From NCBI RefSeq assembly GCF_002844235.1, contig NZ_PGTS01000002.1, forward strand, positions 829,331 through 893,330: 64,000 nucleotides of DNA. Reading direction: 5' to 3'. The stretch's first letter is position 1; every line of letters starts with the position of its first letter. Source of the stretch: Thalassospira povalilytica. GTDB taxonomy: Bacteria > Pseudomonadota > Alphaproteobacteria > Rhodospirillales > Thalassospiraceae. The notes under the pieces are model-generated. The model had not been told where the DNA came from and made no database searches. It saw only the letters and a program-made list of their open reading frames with translations. Positions 43,626-52,375 of this stretch are shown piece after piece. The position numbers and the translations under genes were made by a program.

Positions 43626-45353
43626 TTACGGCGCAATCGTTACCTCGACCAGCGCATGGGTACGCTTGGTGTCGATATGCTTGATGGCATCGAGCAGGAT
43701 CCCCGGAAGGTCTTCGGGACGCTTGGCCTTGGCAACCCAGGCACGGCTGGCCTCGGCGACCTTGGTGAAATCCGGGCTGGGTTTAAGCGCGGTCAGCGGC
43801 ATTTCATTGGTTTTCGCCGCATAGCCGTTCGGATACATCCCCGCCACCGACTGGCGCACCGCACCCCATTCATTATTGTTCAGAACAAGGATCAGGATCG
43901 GAAGTTCAAGCGCCTCGGCGATCTGATGACATGCCGTCGGGTTGGCAAACATGTAGGAACCATCCCCCATGGTCGCGACCACAAGCTTGTCCTTGTCGGC
44001 CAGCTGATAGCCCATTGATGCCGGGAATGACCAGCCAAGCCCACCGGAATGCGGTTCCTGATACCAGCTGCCATGTTCCGACAGAGAAAGTGGCTCCAAC
44101 GGACAGCCAAGCTCGGAAAACACCGTTGCCGCACGACCGGCAATCGCATCGGACAGACAGCGCGATACAAAGGCCTTGGTCATCGGGTCCACTGCCCCGG
44201 CATCGGCCATCGCCAGTGCTTTCTTGCGGGTTTCGGCATTGATCGTGGCAATTTTGCCCCGACGATCCGAACAGGTCGCAGCATGATCGGCATGACGACG
44301 ATCCATGGCATCTGCCAGCATCATGATGACATCACCGGTCTCGCCAACAAGCGAGATATCGGCGGCAAAGTTACGCCCCGGGAAACGGGAATAAAGCGGG
44401 TTCTGACCGATCTGAACCACCTTGCAATCGGGACGCAATGTGTGGATATCGGGTGACCAGGGCGCCAGACAATCAATCACCACCACCGCATCGGCATCCT
44501 TAAGCCAGGGTGCCGGATCCATCCCGGCAAACATCGGATGTTCGGTGCCAATGGCAAGCTGGATCGCCCAATATTGCACGACCGGAATGCCCCATTGATC
44601 GACCAGCTCGGAAAAACGGCCAAATGCCTCGGCTGTTCCCGTCCCGCGCTGGGCAATGATCACTGGGTTCTTGGCATTGGCAAGAATGTCGGCGGCCTGC
44701 TCGACACTGGCTTGCGGCGGGGCAACCGGTACCGGCTGCATGCGAAGCGGCCCGTCAATCTCGTCCCCCGGGCAGGGTTCACACAGAACCTCACGCGGCA
44801 GACTGACATAGGTCGGTCCCTTGGGCACCGATGATGCGATGGCATAGGCACGATCAACGACTTCGGGCACCTGTTCGGGGAACTTCAGTTCATATTCCCA
44901 TTTCGAACTTTCGCGTACCAAGGCCGCCTGATCGCGCATTTCCTGGCCCCAGCCGATCGGAACGGTGCGCGCGCCAAGGCGGCCCTTTTCCATCACCGGG
45001 GTTCTGCCCGACATCAGAACGACCGGCACATGTTCGGTCGCGGCGTTGATCGCGCCAATCGCACAATTGGCAAGACCGACATTGGTGTGCGCCATAACGG
45101 CCTGCGTTTTTCCGGTCGCAAGGTAATAGCCATGCGCCATGCCCATCGCCGCATTTTCATGCGGCATGATCAAAGCATTGGGAAGATCGATATCCTTTGC
45201 CGCCGCCTCGGCCAGACCTTCGATGATCGGCGGAAAGTCGGTGCCGGAATTGGCAAAGATATAATCAATCCCGATCGCCTTCATGCGGGCCAGAACCGCC
45301 CCGCCGGCGGTCAGGGTAATCTGACCGGATTTGTCACGCGTGTCGTTTGTCAT
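43626..45353 (-). CDS. Thiamine-diphosphate-dependent enzyme of the acetolactate synthase superfamily
   Basis: A 575-residue ThDP enzyme. The activating Glu is Glu66 in MPHENAAMGMAHG, and the ThDP/Mg2+ motif is ATMGDGSYMFANPTACHQIAE followed by LVLNNN. The three-domain layout (PYR, middle, PP) is complete. The residues between the domains are unlike those of IlvB, POX, oxalyl-CoA decarboxylase or benzoylformate decarboxylase as I know them, so substrate is open; catabolic 2-oxo-acid or 2-hydroxyacyl chemistry is likely since the gene is divergent from an IclR regulator. A terminator follows. Not ilvB: no small subunit is nearby. Confidence 0.82.
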   Translation of the reverse strand: MTNDTRDKSGQITLTAGGAVLARMKAIGIDYIFANSGTDFPPIIEGLAEAAAKDIDLPNALIMPHENAAMGMAHGYYLATGKTQAVMAHTNVGLANCAIGAINAATEHVPVVLMSGRTPVMEKGRLGARTVPIGWGQEMRDQAALVRESSKWEYELKFPEQVPEVVDRAYAIASSVPKGPTYVSLPREVLCEPCPGDEIDGPLRMQPVPVAPPQASVEQAADILANAKNPVIIAQRGTGTAEAFGRFSELVDQWGIPVVQYWAIQLAIGTEHPMFAGMDPAPWLKDADAVVVIDCLAPWSPDIHTLRPDCKVVQIGQNPLYSRFPGRNFAADISLVGETGDVIMMLADAMDRRHADHAATCSDRRGKIATINAETRKKALAMADAGAVDPMTKAFVSRCLSDAIAGRAATVFSELGCPLEPLSLSEHGSWYQEPHSGGLGWSFPASMGYQLADKDKLVVATMGDGSYMFANPTACHQIAEALELPILILVLNNNEWGAVRQSVAGMYPNGYAAKTNEMPLTALKPSPDFTKVAEASRAWVAKAKRPEDLPGILLDAIKHIDTKRTHALVEVTIAP

Positions 45354-45375
45354 CAGACGCCTCTTGTTTTACTCT

Positions 45376-45399
45376 TTCAATATTTCTATATTTGAAATA
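45376..45399. promoter_or_regulatory. Inverted repeat between the ThDP-enzyme and iclR-type genes
   Basis: TATTTC (45381-45386) and GAAATA (45394-45399) pair with a 7-base spacer; TTCAA (45376-45380) and TTGAA (45392-45396) also pair. The A+T-rich region lies between divergent genes and is a good candidate for the IclR operator. Confidence 0.45.
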
Positions 45400-45490
45400 T
45401 GATTTATAATATAGTTTATTATTGAAATCCGGGCGGCGTCAAGCATCGCGTCCGACTTTGACCCGTGGCGTTTTATGTGAATGGAAAATC

Positions 45491-46252
45491 ATGACCAGCC
45501 AGCTCAATGGATCTGTCCTGAAGGCCTTTAAAATTCTGGATCTTTTTGCCGCGGGAAAGTCCGAACTGACGGCAAAGGAAACCGCAGATGCGCTTGGCAT
45601 CAATATGATTACCGCACATCGGTTTTTGCACACACTGGTCCATGCCGGCGCGTTGCGGGCATCGTCACGCGGAGTTTTCCGGTTGGGATATATGTTTGCC
45701 GATCTGGGTGAACGGGTTTTGCATGACGGCAATCTGCCAACCCTTCTGCAACCGATCCTTGATCAGCTGGCGCGTGACACCGGGGAAGCCTGCATGGCAA
45801 CCGAATTTGATCGCGACATGGCGGTTTGCATCGCCAAGTCCCTGCCCGACCGGCCGCTTTATGTCGATATCCGGATCGGCTCGAAACTGGATGCCTTTTG
45901 CACGGCGCACGGCAAATTATGGCTGGCGCATATGGGCTCTGAAGATCAGGACCGCTATTTCAAGAACGCCCAACTGCATGGCATGACCGATCACACCATC
46001 ACCGACATAAAAACCCTTCGGGACGAACTGCAAACGATCCGTCAACAGGGCTTTGCCACCAATAATGGCGAACGTGAAAATGATATTTATGCCATTGCTG
46101 TTCCGATCACGACCCAGCATGGCAAAATGATTTCAGGCTTTTCGGTTTTCGGCGCATCACCGGCAATCCTTGGCCAGCATCGCGACAGTCTGCTTGATCA
46201 TCTGCGATCAGCAACACAAACCGCCCGCCAGGCCCTTTACGGCGCGGCGTAA
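45491..46252 (+). CDS. IclR-family transcriptional regulator
   Basis: A 253-residue IclR regulator with an N-terminal winged HTH (about 5-70; TAKETADALGINMITAHRFLHTLVHAGAL) and a C-terminal effector domain (about 80-250; EACMATEFDRDMAVCIAKSLPDRPL). I choose the ATG at 45491 with GGAAAA before it; an in-frame start 23 codons upstream would extend into the divergent promoter. It faces the ThDP enzyme across 137 bases and probably controls it in response to an aromatic or short carboxylate ligand. Confidence 0.83.
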   Translation: MTSQLNGSVLKAFKILDLFAAGKSELTAKETADALGINMITAHRFLHTLVHAGALRASSRGVFRLGYMFADLGERVLHDGNLPTLLQPILDQLARDTGEACMATEFDRDMAVCIAKSLPDRPLYVDIRIGSKLDAFCTAHGKLWLAHMGSEDQDRYFKNAQLHGMTDHTITDIKTLRDELQTIRQQGFATNNGERENDIYAIAVPITTQHGKMISGFSVFGASPAILGQHRDSLLDHLRSATQTARQALYGAA

Positions 46253-46273
46253 TCCCAAAGCCCTGCGCACCTA

Positions 46274-46948
46274 TCAGGCAAGCCCTTCGGCGATGCGCAT
46301 TTTGCGCTGTCTTTCACGTTCAGCATCCGACGGGGCGTGATGGGCAAAGGACCCGCATTTAACAGCCCCGTCCGGACGAAGAATATTCAGGCACACGCCC
46401 GTCGAAAAGGCCTGACTTGAAACCAGCGTCAGGTTGGTTGGCGCACCGTCGTTGCCAAACAGGCGCTTGCCCCTGCCAAGGATGGCGGGCATCACCCACA
46501 GGCGATATTCATCAACCAGATCATTGGCAATAAGGGCTTGGACAAGCCTGCTGCTTCCCTGTGTCAGTAAATCCGGTCCATTGCCCGCCTTAAGCGTGCG
46601 GATGGCATCGATAATATCGCCATCAAGCGCCACCGAATTTTGCCAGCTCAGACTGTCGGGATCGGATGTCGCGACGTATTTGGTAACACTGTTGAATTTC
46701 TGCCCGATCGGGTCATCATCGCCGGCATAGGGCCAGTGGGCTGCAAAAATATCGTAGGTATATCGCCCCAGCAGCAGATCATAGGATGCGGATAAATGAT
46801 CCCCCATGATCTTGCCCATTTCCGCGTCCCAATAATGGAAAGTCCAGCCGCCAAATTCAAATCCGCCGGCGATGTCTTCGTCCGGGCCGCCCGGGGCCTG
46901 CATCACGCCATCAACCGACACAAAGGCCGATACAATCACCTTCCTCAT
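46274..46948 (-). CDS. RibD C-terminal-domain (dihydrofolate-reductase-like) protein
   Basis: A 224-residue protein beginning MRKVIVSAFVSVDGVMQAPGG, the standard start of stand-alone RibD_C/DHFR-like proteins found in many bacteria. LLLGRYTYDIFAAHWPY and GDIIDAIRTLKAGNGPDLLTQGSSRLVQAL are the other family blocks. The fold binds NADPH; no physiological substrate is known. A 25-residue charged tail (DAERERQRKMRIAEG) is beyond the usual domain end. The ATG at 46948 has AAAGGAGC in front; upstream in-frame starts are rejected. Confidence 0.83.
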   Translation of the reverse strand: MRKVIVSAFVSVDGVMQAPGGPDEDIAGGFEFGGWTFHYWDAEMGKIMGDHLSASYDLLLGRYTYDIFAAHWPYAGDDDPIGQKFNSVTKYVATSDPDSLSWQNSVALDGDIIDAIRTLKAGNGPDLLTQGSSRLVQALIANDLVDEYRLWVMPAILGRGKRLFGNDGAPTNLTLVSSQAFSTGVCLNILRPDGAVKCGSFAHHAPSDAERERQRKMRIAEGLA

Positions 46949-47020
46949 CTGAACGCTCCTTTTTGCGGGCAGATCTTTGTTTTCAGGCATGTTACGCCTG
47001 CATTGCCAATGCGGCAAAAG

Positions 47021-47049
47021 AAAACCCCGGCACATTGCGGCGCCGGGGG
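47021..47049 (-). terminator. Terminator after the AraD1-like gene
   Basis: CCCCGGC (47025-47031) pairs with GCCGGGG (47042-47048); on the minus strand TTTTCTTTT follows. It ends the SDR-AraD1 transcript. Confidence 0.72.
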
Positions 47050-47116
47050 AAGTTGGTGTCGTTCGGAGGGAGACTGGGCTTTTACGCCCTTTGGAATTAC
47101 AGGAATTCCCGAAAAA

Positions 47117-48106
47117 TCAGATGGCTTTGACCACCACCGGGCGTTCTGCCTGAACCATCAGGCGGTTGCGGATGGGGCGGCCAAACAGGGCTGATGAAAT
47201 TTCGAATTCATCGCCGTCCTGTGTCGTGATGCCATCGGCAAAGCTGAGTGTCGCCGTACCAAAGAAATGCGCATGCACATCACCCGGGCGGCGGAACAGG
47301 TCATATTTGAAGTGGTGATATTCAAGGTTGGCGATCGAGTGCGACATATTGTCTTCGCCGCTGACGAACTGCTTTTCCCAGATCACCTTGCCATCGCGAT
47401 ACAGACGCGAGGTCCCCTCGACATGGCTTGGCAGATCCCCCAGCAGCAATTCCGGCCCCATCGCGCAATGGCGCAGCTTTGAGTGCGCCAGATACAGGTA
47501 GTTCTGGCGCTCCATCACATGATCGGAAAACTCGTTCCCGATCGCAAAGCCGATGCGCACCGGGGTTCCGTCATGGTCAATGATATAAACCGCGGCAATT
47601 TCCGGTTCCTCGCTGCCATCAAGGGCGAAGGACGGGCTCGGGATCGCCGCCCCGGGATTGGCAACAATGGAACCATCGCCCTTATAGAACCATTCGGGCT
47701 GCACACCATGTTCACCGGCCTTGGGCTTGCCGCCCTCGACCCCCATGCGGAACATCTTCATGGAATCTGTTTCATCGGCGGCCTTGTTGTCGGCCTTGTG
47801 CATATTTGCGCGCGCAGAGGCCGAACCAAGATGGGTAAGCCCGGTCCCGGTGACAAGGAAATGCGCCGGATCAACATGGGTAACCGGCGGCAACAGGCGC
47901 CCGTCACGGACAACCTCGTTATAATCAACGCGGTCGTCCCCCATACGAATTTTCGCCTTTTCGATCATCGTCATGTTTTTGGCAAGCGCGATGGTCGCAA
48001 GTTCACGGGTGGTGGAAACGCCCTTGAGCGGGATAAGGGTATTTTCGTCTTCGACCACGGCAACATGCTGCGCACCCGCGGTATCCTTGTATTGAACCAG
48101 TCTCAT
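47117..48106 (-). CDS. AraD1/GguC-like fumarylacetoacetate hydrolase-family protein
   Basis: A 329-residue protein of the FAH superfamily. FALDGSEEPEIAAVYIIDHDGTP carries the Glu of the metal site, and GFAIGNEFSDHVMERQNYLYLAHSKLRHCAMGPELLL is the family core. The N-terminus MRLVQYKDTAGAQHVAVVEDE matches the AraD1/GguC subgroup, which accompanies sugar ABC transporters (chvE-gguAB in Agrobacterium). Members act on 2-keto-3-deoxy-sugar acids in non-phosphorylative pentose or hexose pathways. It lies 70 bases after the SDR gene; the pair is about 1.4 kb from the matching sugar transporter. The exact reaction is inferred. Confidence 0.8.
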   Translation of the reverse strand: MRLVQYKDTAGAQHVAVVEDENTLIPLKGVSTTRELATIALAKNMTMIEKAKIRMGDDRVDYNEVVRDGRLLPPVTHVDPAHFLVTGTGLTHLGSASARANMHKADNKAADETDSMKMFRMGVEGGKPKAGEHGVQPEWFYKGDGSIVANPGAAIPSPSFALDGSEEPEIAAVYIIDHDGTPVRIGFAIGNEFSDHVMERQNYLYLAHSKLRHCAMGPELLLGDLPSHVEGTSRLYRDGKVIWEKQFVSGEDNMSHSIANLEYHHFKYDLFRRPGDVHAHFFGTATLSFADGITTQDGDEFEISSALFGRPIRNRLMVQAERPVVVKAI

Positions 48107-48175
48107 GAAAGTTCGTCCTGAATGATCTTTGTCGGTTATGTGAATGTCGGCTTGATCGCCAAGGGCAAAACCGCC

Positions 48176-48949
48176 CTAGACCCAGCCGCCATCAACAATG
48201 AAGTTCTGGGCGGTGCACATCCGGCTTTCATCGGAAATCAGGAACAGCGCCATGCGCGCGATATCCTGTGGCATCACCTTGTTCTTCAGACACTGGCGTT
48301 CATCGATTTCGCGCTCGGCCGCCTCATCAACCCAAAGATCAAGCTGGCGCTGCGTCATCACCCAGCCCGGAACAAGGGTATTGACCCGGATATGATCCTT
48401 GCCCAGATCGCGCGCCATGCCGCGTGTCAGCCCGTGGGTTGCGGCCTTTGCCGTGGTATAGCCCGGCATGCCGCCCTGCCCCATCATCCAGCTGACCGAC
48501 CCGAAATTGACGATGGCACCACCGCCGGCCTTTTGCATCATCGGGGCGACGGACTGAATGGCAAAGAAGGACGGACGAATATTGATTGCCTGGCGGTCAT
48601 CCCAGTATTCCGGGGTCACGTCCTGCCATTTGTGGCGGGTATCATTGGCGGCATTGTTCAAAAGCCCGGTAATCGGCCCGTTGATTTCGGCGGCCTTGGC
48701 AACCGCGGCCTGAAGGGCCGGGATATCGGTCAGGTCGCATTTGATAAAGACCGGCGCATTGCGCGCATCTTTTGAAAGCTTCTCGACAAGGGCGTTGCCC
48801 GCATCTTCCATGATATCGACAAAGGCGACTTTGGCGCCCTGCTCGACAAAGGCGGTAACAAGGGCCTCGCCAATACCCGATGCGCCACCGGTGATGAATA
48901 CCGATTTATCTTCAAGGCTGGTATAGTGTGTCGGCATGCGATCAGACAT
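48176..48949 (-). CDS. SDR dehydrogenase, probable sugar (L-arabinose/D-galactose) 1-dehydrogenase
   Basis: A 257-residue classical SDR. The NAD(P) loop GGASGIG is at 21-27, NNAAN at 98-102, and the active-site Tyr164-x-x-x-Lys168 lies in GYTTAKAAT, with Ser151/153 in FGSVSW. DLGKDHIRVNTLVPGWVMT is the usual C-terminal block. Position beside an AraD1-like protein and a GntR regulator, and near a galactofuranose-type ABC transporter, suggests it oxidises the imported aldose to a lactone. No dehydratase, lactonase or semialdehyde dehydrogenase is in the window. The ATG at 48949 was preferred over a frame extending 65 codons upstream; GGAG lies 11 bases away. Confidence 0.8.
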   Translation of the reverse strand: MSDRMPTHYTSLEDKSVFITGGASGIGEALVTAFVEQGAKVAFVDIMEDAGNALVEKLSKDARNAPVFIKCDLTDIPALQAAVAKAAEINGPITGLLNNAANDTRHKWQDVTPEYWDDRQAINIRPSFFAIQSVAPMMQKAGGGAIVNFGSVSWMMGQGGMPGYTTAKAATHGLTRGMARDLGKDHIRVNTLVPGWVMTQRQLDLWVDEAAEREIDERQCLKNKVMPQDIARMALFLISDESRMCTAQNFIVDGGWV

Positions 48950-49150
48950 GATCGGTGCTTCTCCCGTCGTGTGGTTTCTCTTTTGGTGTCTCTCTGCCGG
49001 TCCGGCACGGGGACTCCACCCCGCACGCGATCCGGATTTGCATTCCATAATGTTCAGAATAGGCATCATTGCCGATATGTGCAGCGCAAAAGACACCTGT
49101 CCGTAAGACGGGTTGCGGCGCCAATCGCCCGCATCGGGCAACTGTGCGGA

Positions 49151-49186
49151 TCAGTTTTGCGGCATTGCCATCCGGCCCGTGATCAT
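49151..49186 (-). CDS. Possible 11-codon leader ORF upstream of the SDR gene
   Basis: AGGAGG is followed after 7 bases by ATG and the ORF MITGRMAMPQN-stop. The Shine-Dalgarno is the best in this part of the window, yet the frame is only 11 codons and ends about 200 bases before the SDR start. It may be a leader peptide that regulates the operon, or the remains of a deleted gene. There is no sequence run, such as repeated codons for one amino acid, that would name an attenuation signal. Confidence 0.35.
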   Translation of the reverse strand: MITGRMAMPQN

Positions 49187-49424
49187 GATGCTTCCTCCTG
49201 AAAATTATGTTTTTAATTCTTCATACAATAACATTAATGATCAGGATATCCGGGCCTGTCAAGCGACAAACGGGTGAAGTGAATTCTTTCGATCTGTCGC
49301 GCAGTAGTTTATAACACCATGACCTTTGGCACTTCATGCCTGATCACGGCACCCCTGCCCGAAATAATTATATGCTTTGCAACACAAAGCGTTGGAGGGG
49401 TCAGATAAGTTGCCCTCGAAATTA

Positions 49425-49441
49425 ATTCATATTATATGAAT
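49425..49441. promoter_or_regulatory. Perfect palindrome upstream of the GntR gene
   Basis: ATTCATAT-T-ATATGAAT is perfectly symmetrical with 8-bp arms, 75 bases before the GntR start. FadR-type regulators bind short palindromes of this kind, so auto-control and control of the divergent SDR operon are plausible. Confidence 0.55.
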
Positions 49442-49515
49442 AATATCAAAGCGGGCCTTTTGCCGTTTTGCATTTTTACAAGGTCCTGGCCCATGGCCAT
49501 GCCGGAGGGAATTTA

Positions 49516-50262
49516 ATGTCGTCGATGTCAAGAACCTACGCCAAACGCAGCCTGCACAGCATCGTTGCCCATGATCTTGGTGCACGGATTGTTTCGGGCC
49601 AGCTGGCGCCGGGGGATGTGCTTCCGACCGAGGCGGCATTAAGTGAATCCCTTGATGTATCGCGCACGGCCCTGCGCGAGGCGATCAAGATCCTGTCGGC
49701 CAAGGGCCTGATTGAAAGCCGTCCGAAAACCGGTACGCGCGTCAAACCGCGATCCAGCTGGAACCTTCTGGACCCTGATGTCCTGTCCTGGCACTTCCCG
49801 GACCCGGACCCGGCATTCCTGTATGCGCTGTTTGAAACGCGTCTGATCATTGAACCCAATACGGTCGCCATGGCTGCGGTCCGCGCAACGCCCGATGAAA
49901 TCAAGGCGATTGGCGATGCCTATGACGCCATGGAAAAGGCCGAACCGGGGACCGAGGCGGTCTATCTTACCGATCTGCAATTCCATCAGGCGATCCTTAA
50001 TGCATCGGGCAACGATTTCATGAAATCGTTCGGCATGCTGATCGAAACCGCCCTGATCGGATCATTCCGCCTGTCGTCAGGTGGCCCCAAGGCCCATGTG
50101 CAATCGCTTCCCGATCATCATGCAGTCTATGCCGCCATCAGCCACCGCGACCCGGACGAGGCGCGCGCGACCATGCACAAACTGCTTCGCCGCACCATGC
50201 GCCAGCTCCGCCAGCAACTTGGCATGTCGGTCGATCACGACTGGGACAAGATCGGGCTGTAA
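49516..50262 (+). CDS. GntR-family (FadR/FCD) transcriptional regulator of the sugar genes
   Basis: A 248-residue GntR regulator. The N-terminal winged HTH (about 12-80; GQLAPGDVLPTEAALSESLDVSRTALREAIKILSAKGL) is followed by an FCD effector domain with the metal-binding Asp/His pattern (TDLQFHQAILNASGN and a later LPDHHAVYAAI). The ATG at 49516 has GGAGGGAATTTA before it. It is divergent from the SDR-AraD1 operon and converges on the sugar ABC operon, so it likely responds to a sugar acid such as L-arabonate or D-galactonate. Confidence 0.85.
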   Translation: MSSMSRTYAKRSLHSIVAHDLGARIVSGQLAPGDVLPTEAALSESLDVSRTALREAIKILSAKGLIESRPKTGTRVKPRSSWNLLDPDVLSWHFPDPDPAFLYALFETRLIIEPNTVAMAAVRATPDEIKAIGDAYDAMEKAEPGTEAVYLTDLQFHQAILNASGNDFMKSFGMLIETALIGSFRLSSGGPKAHVQSLPDHHAVYAAISHRDPDEARATMHKLLRRTMRQLRQQLGMSVDHDWDKIGL

Positions 50263-50295
50263 TTCGCAACCGATTGTCGGTTTTAAACCAAACAG

Positions 50296-50322
50296 AAACG
50301 GGCGCCAATGGCGCCCGTTTTT
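50296..50322. terminator. Bidirectional terminator between GntR and yjfF-like genes
   Basis: A perfect 11-bp stem, AAACGGGCGCC (50296-50306) with GGCGCCCGTTT (50310-50320), has a 3-base loop and is followed by TT on the plus strand. Confidence 0.82.
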
Positions 50323-50346
50323 CATTATGCGTGATTGCATCATCAA

Positions 50347-51324
50347 TCAGGTCGCCCCGGCCCGCATGCCCGAGAACGACCTTGTGATCAGGCGTTGCAG
50401 GACGATAAAGCCAAACAGCAATGCCCCGATCATGATCTTGGTCCACCAGCTATTGAGCGATCCGTCAAAGGCAATCAGGGTCTGGATCACACCCATGATG
50501 ATCCCGCCAAAGAACGTGCCCATGACAAAGCCCATGCCCCCGGTCAGAAGCGTTCCGCCAATCACCACGGCAGCAATCGCATCAAGCTCCACCCCGACCG
50601 CGGCCAGCGGATAGGCCGATGCGGTATAGAAGGCAAAGACCACACCCGAAAGCGCACTGAAAAAGCCCGACAGGGTATAGACGCGAATGATCGTGCCATG
50701 CACCGGAATGCCCAGAAGTTCTGCTGAATGACGATCCCCGCCAATCGCATAGACATTGCGCCCGAAACGCGTGTAATGGGCAATCACCACCCCGCCAATC
50801 ACGGTCGCCAGCATAAGCAACGCCGATGCCGTCAGCCAGCCGCGTCCGGGCAGCGGCACTTTAAACCCGCTAAAGGCTGCGACAAACGGATGGTCAATCG
50901 GAACGGAATCCAGATTGATCAGGAAACACACACCGCGCAAAAAGAACATGCCAGCAAGCGTGATGATAAAGGGCTGAATATCAAACTTGGCGATGATCAC
51001 CCCCATGAAAGCCCCGAATGCCGCCCCGACAATCAGCGATATCAAGGCCGCCATCAGCGGATGCATGCCAAACCCGGTAACAAGTTCGGCCATCAGGACC
51101 CCGATAAAGGCAATCATCGATCCGACAGAAAGATCAATCCCGCCCGAAAGGATGACAAATGTCATGCCCACGGCCGTAATGATCAGGAACGCATTATCGG
51201 TCAGAAGCGCGCCCAGAACGTAAGTATCGGAAAAGGCCCGATGTTCAAAAATCCCGTAGCCATACAGCAATGCCAGAACCGCAAGCGTTGCAAGGATCGG
51301 GTAAAAACGTTCATTAATTTTCAT
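50347..51324 (-). CDS. yjfF: Sugar ABC transporter permease, YjfF-like
   Basis: A 325-residue inner-membrane permease with 8-10 hydrophobic helices and the conserved GGIDLSVGSMIAFIGVLMAEL and AAVVIGGTLLTGGMG blocks of sugar ABC permeases. Its closest class is YjfF, one of the two permeases of the galactofuranose transporter of E. coli. The ATG at 51324 overlaps the end of the YtfT-like gene by 11 bases, so translation is coupled; the in-frame Met 26 codons upstream lies inside the previous gene and is rejected. It is the last gene of the ytfQRT-yjfF-like operon. Confidence 0.87.
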   Translation of the reverse strand: MKINERFYPILATLAVLALLYGYGIFEHRAFSDTYVLGALLTDNAFLIITAVGMTFVILSGGIDLSVGSMIAFIGVLMAELVTGFGMHPLMAALISLIVGAAFGAFMGVIIAKFDIQPFIITLAGMFFLRGVCFLINLDSVPIDHPFVAAFSGFKVPLPGRGWLTASALLMLATVIGGVVIAHYTRFGRNVYAIGGDRHSAELLGIPVHGTIIRVYTLSGFFSALSGVVFAFYTASAYPLAAVGVELDAIAAVVIGGTLLTGGMGFVMGTFFGGIIMGVIQTLIAFDGSLNSWWTKIMIGALLFGFIVLQRLITRSFSGMRAGAT

Positions 51325-52375
51325 CGGCTTTTCCCCGTTTGATGCGATCCATCGCCTGCCCGACCAGTTGGCGGGATTTCGGTGCCTGCACCAGAAGAAC
51401 AATCATCACGACGGCCGCCTTGACGATCAGGGTATATTGCGACGGCAACCCCGAAAGAAGAATACCGGTACTCAGCGACTGAATGATCAGAACGCCAATC
51501 ACTGTCATGCCAATAAAGAACCGCCCGCCCATCAGCGACGCGCCGCCGATCACGACCGCCAGGATCGCATCAAGTTCAAGCCACAGCCCGGCATTATTGG
51601 CATCCGCCCCGCGAATATCGGCCGCAATAATGATCCCGGCAAAGGCCGAACACAGCCCGGATGCCCCATAAGCCATCAGCTTGATGCCGCGTGCATCAAT
51701 ACCCGCCACCCGGCTTGCGCGCGCATTGCCACCCACAGATTCCACAAACAGGCCAAGGGCCGTTTTGCGCATCACGAAAAAGATTGCCGCAATCACCGCC
51801 GCGGCAATGATCACCCGCCATGGAATGCCCAGCAAATAGCCGCTGCCGATCCCTTCAAAGAACGCGCCATGGAATGTCACGATCTGCCCATCGGTGATCA
51901 TTTGCGCAATCCCGCGCCCGGCTACCATCAGGATCAGGGTCGCAATGATCGGCTGAATATCAAGGAACGCCACCAATATGCCATTCCAAAGGCCACACAA
52001 AATCCCGGCCCCAAGGGCGGCCAGAATGATCACGGCCGGATGAAGATCCGTATCGCGGATCAGAACCGCCATGACGGCACCCGAAATGGCAATGATCGAA
52101 CCGACCGACAAATCAATGCCGCGCGTGCCGATCACAATCGCCATGCCCACGGCGACAAGGGCGGTTGATGCGCCGCGATGGATCACATCGACCAGCGATC
52201 CGTAAAGATGCCCGTCAACAATGCGAATATTGAAAAAGTCCGGCGAAATGATCCCGATGCCCAGCACGATCAGAACCAGTGCCGCGACCGGGCCAAACCA
52301 CGGCCGGCTTATCAAAGAAGATGCAGACATGGTGCTGCTTTCCCGTAATTTCTTTTTGTCCTGCAAACTGGTCAT
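51314..52375 (-). CDS. ytfT: Sugar ABC transporter permease, YtfT-like
   Basis: A 353-residue permease with the YtfT pattern: GIDLSVGSIIAISGAVMAVLI, then AGILCGLWNGILVAFLDIQP, then IAADIRGADANNAGLWLELDAILAVVIGGASLMGG. The last of these is nearly identical to that of E. coli YtfT. The start at 52375 overlaps the ATPase stop (ATGA). A second in-frame ATG 15 codons later, also with an upstream GGG/GGAA, is possible. It forms the membrane channel together with the YjfF-like protein. Confidence 0.88.
   Translation of the reverse strand: MTSLQDKKKLRESSTMSASSLISRPWFGPVAALVLIVLGIGIISPDFFNIRIVDGHLYGSLVDVIHRGASTALVAVGMAIVIGTRGIDLSVGSIIAISGAVMAVLIRDTDLHPAVIILAALGAGILCGLWNGILVAFLDIQPIIATLILMVAGRGIAQMITDGQIVTFHGAFFEGIGSGYLLGIPWRVIIAAAVIAAIFFVMRKTALGLFVESVGGNARASRVAGIDARGIKLMAYGASGLCSAFAGIIIAADIRGADANNAGLWLELDAILAVVIGGASLMGGRFFIGMTVIGVLIIQSLSTGILLSGLPSQYTLIVKAAVVMIVLLVQAPKSRQLVGQAMDRIKRGKADEN

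Larger units (their letters stand above)
48950..49515. other. Long divergent control region between SDR and GntR genes
   Basis: These 566 bases are unusually long for this compact window. They hold a strong Shine-Dalgarno and an 11-codon ORF (49151-49186), several short dyads within the SDR leader (for example GGGGTGGAGTCCCC), and a perfect 17-bp palindrome near the GntR gene (49425-49441). Base composition turns A+T-rich after 49200. Confidence 0.6.

Noticed and set aside
48950..49141. N-terminal extension of the SDR protein by 65 residues
   Set aside because: The extension has no SDR-like sequence and crosses the leader region; the ATG at 48949 begins the conserved fold.
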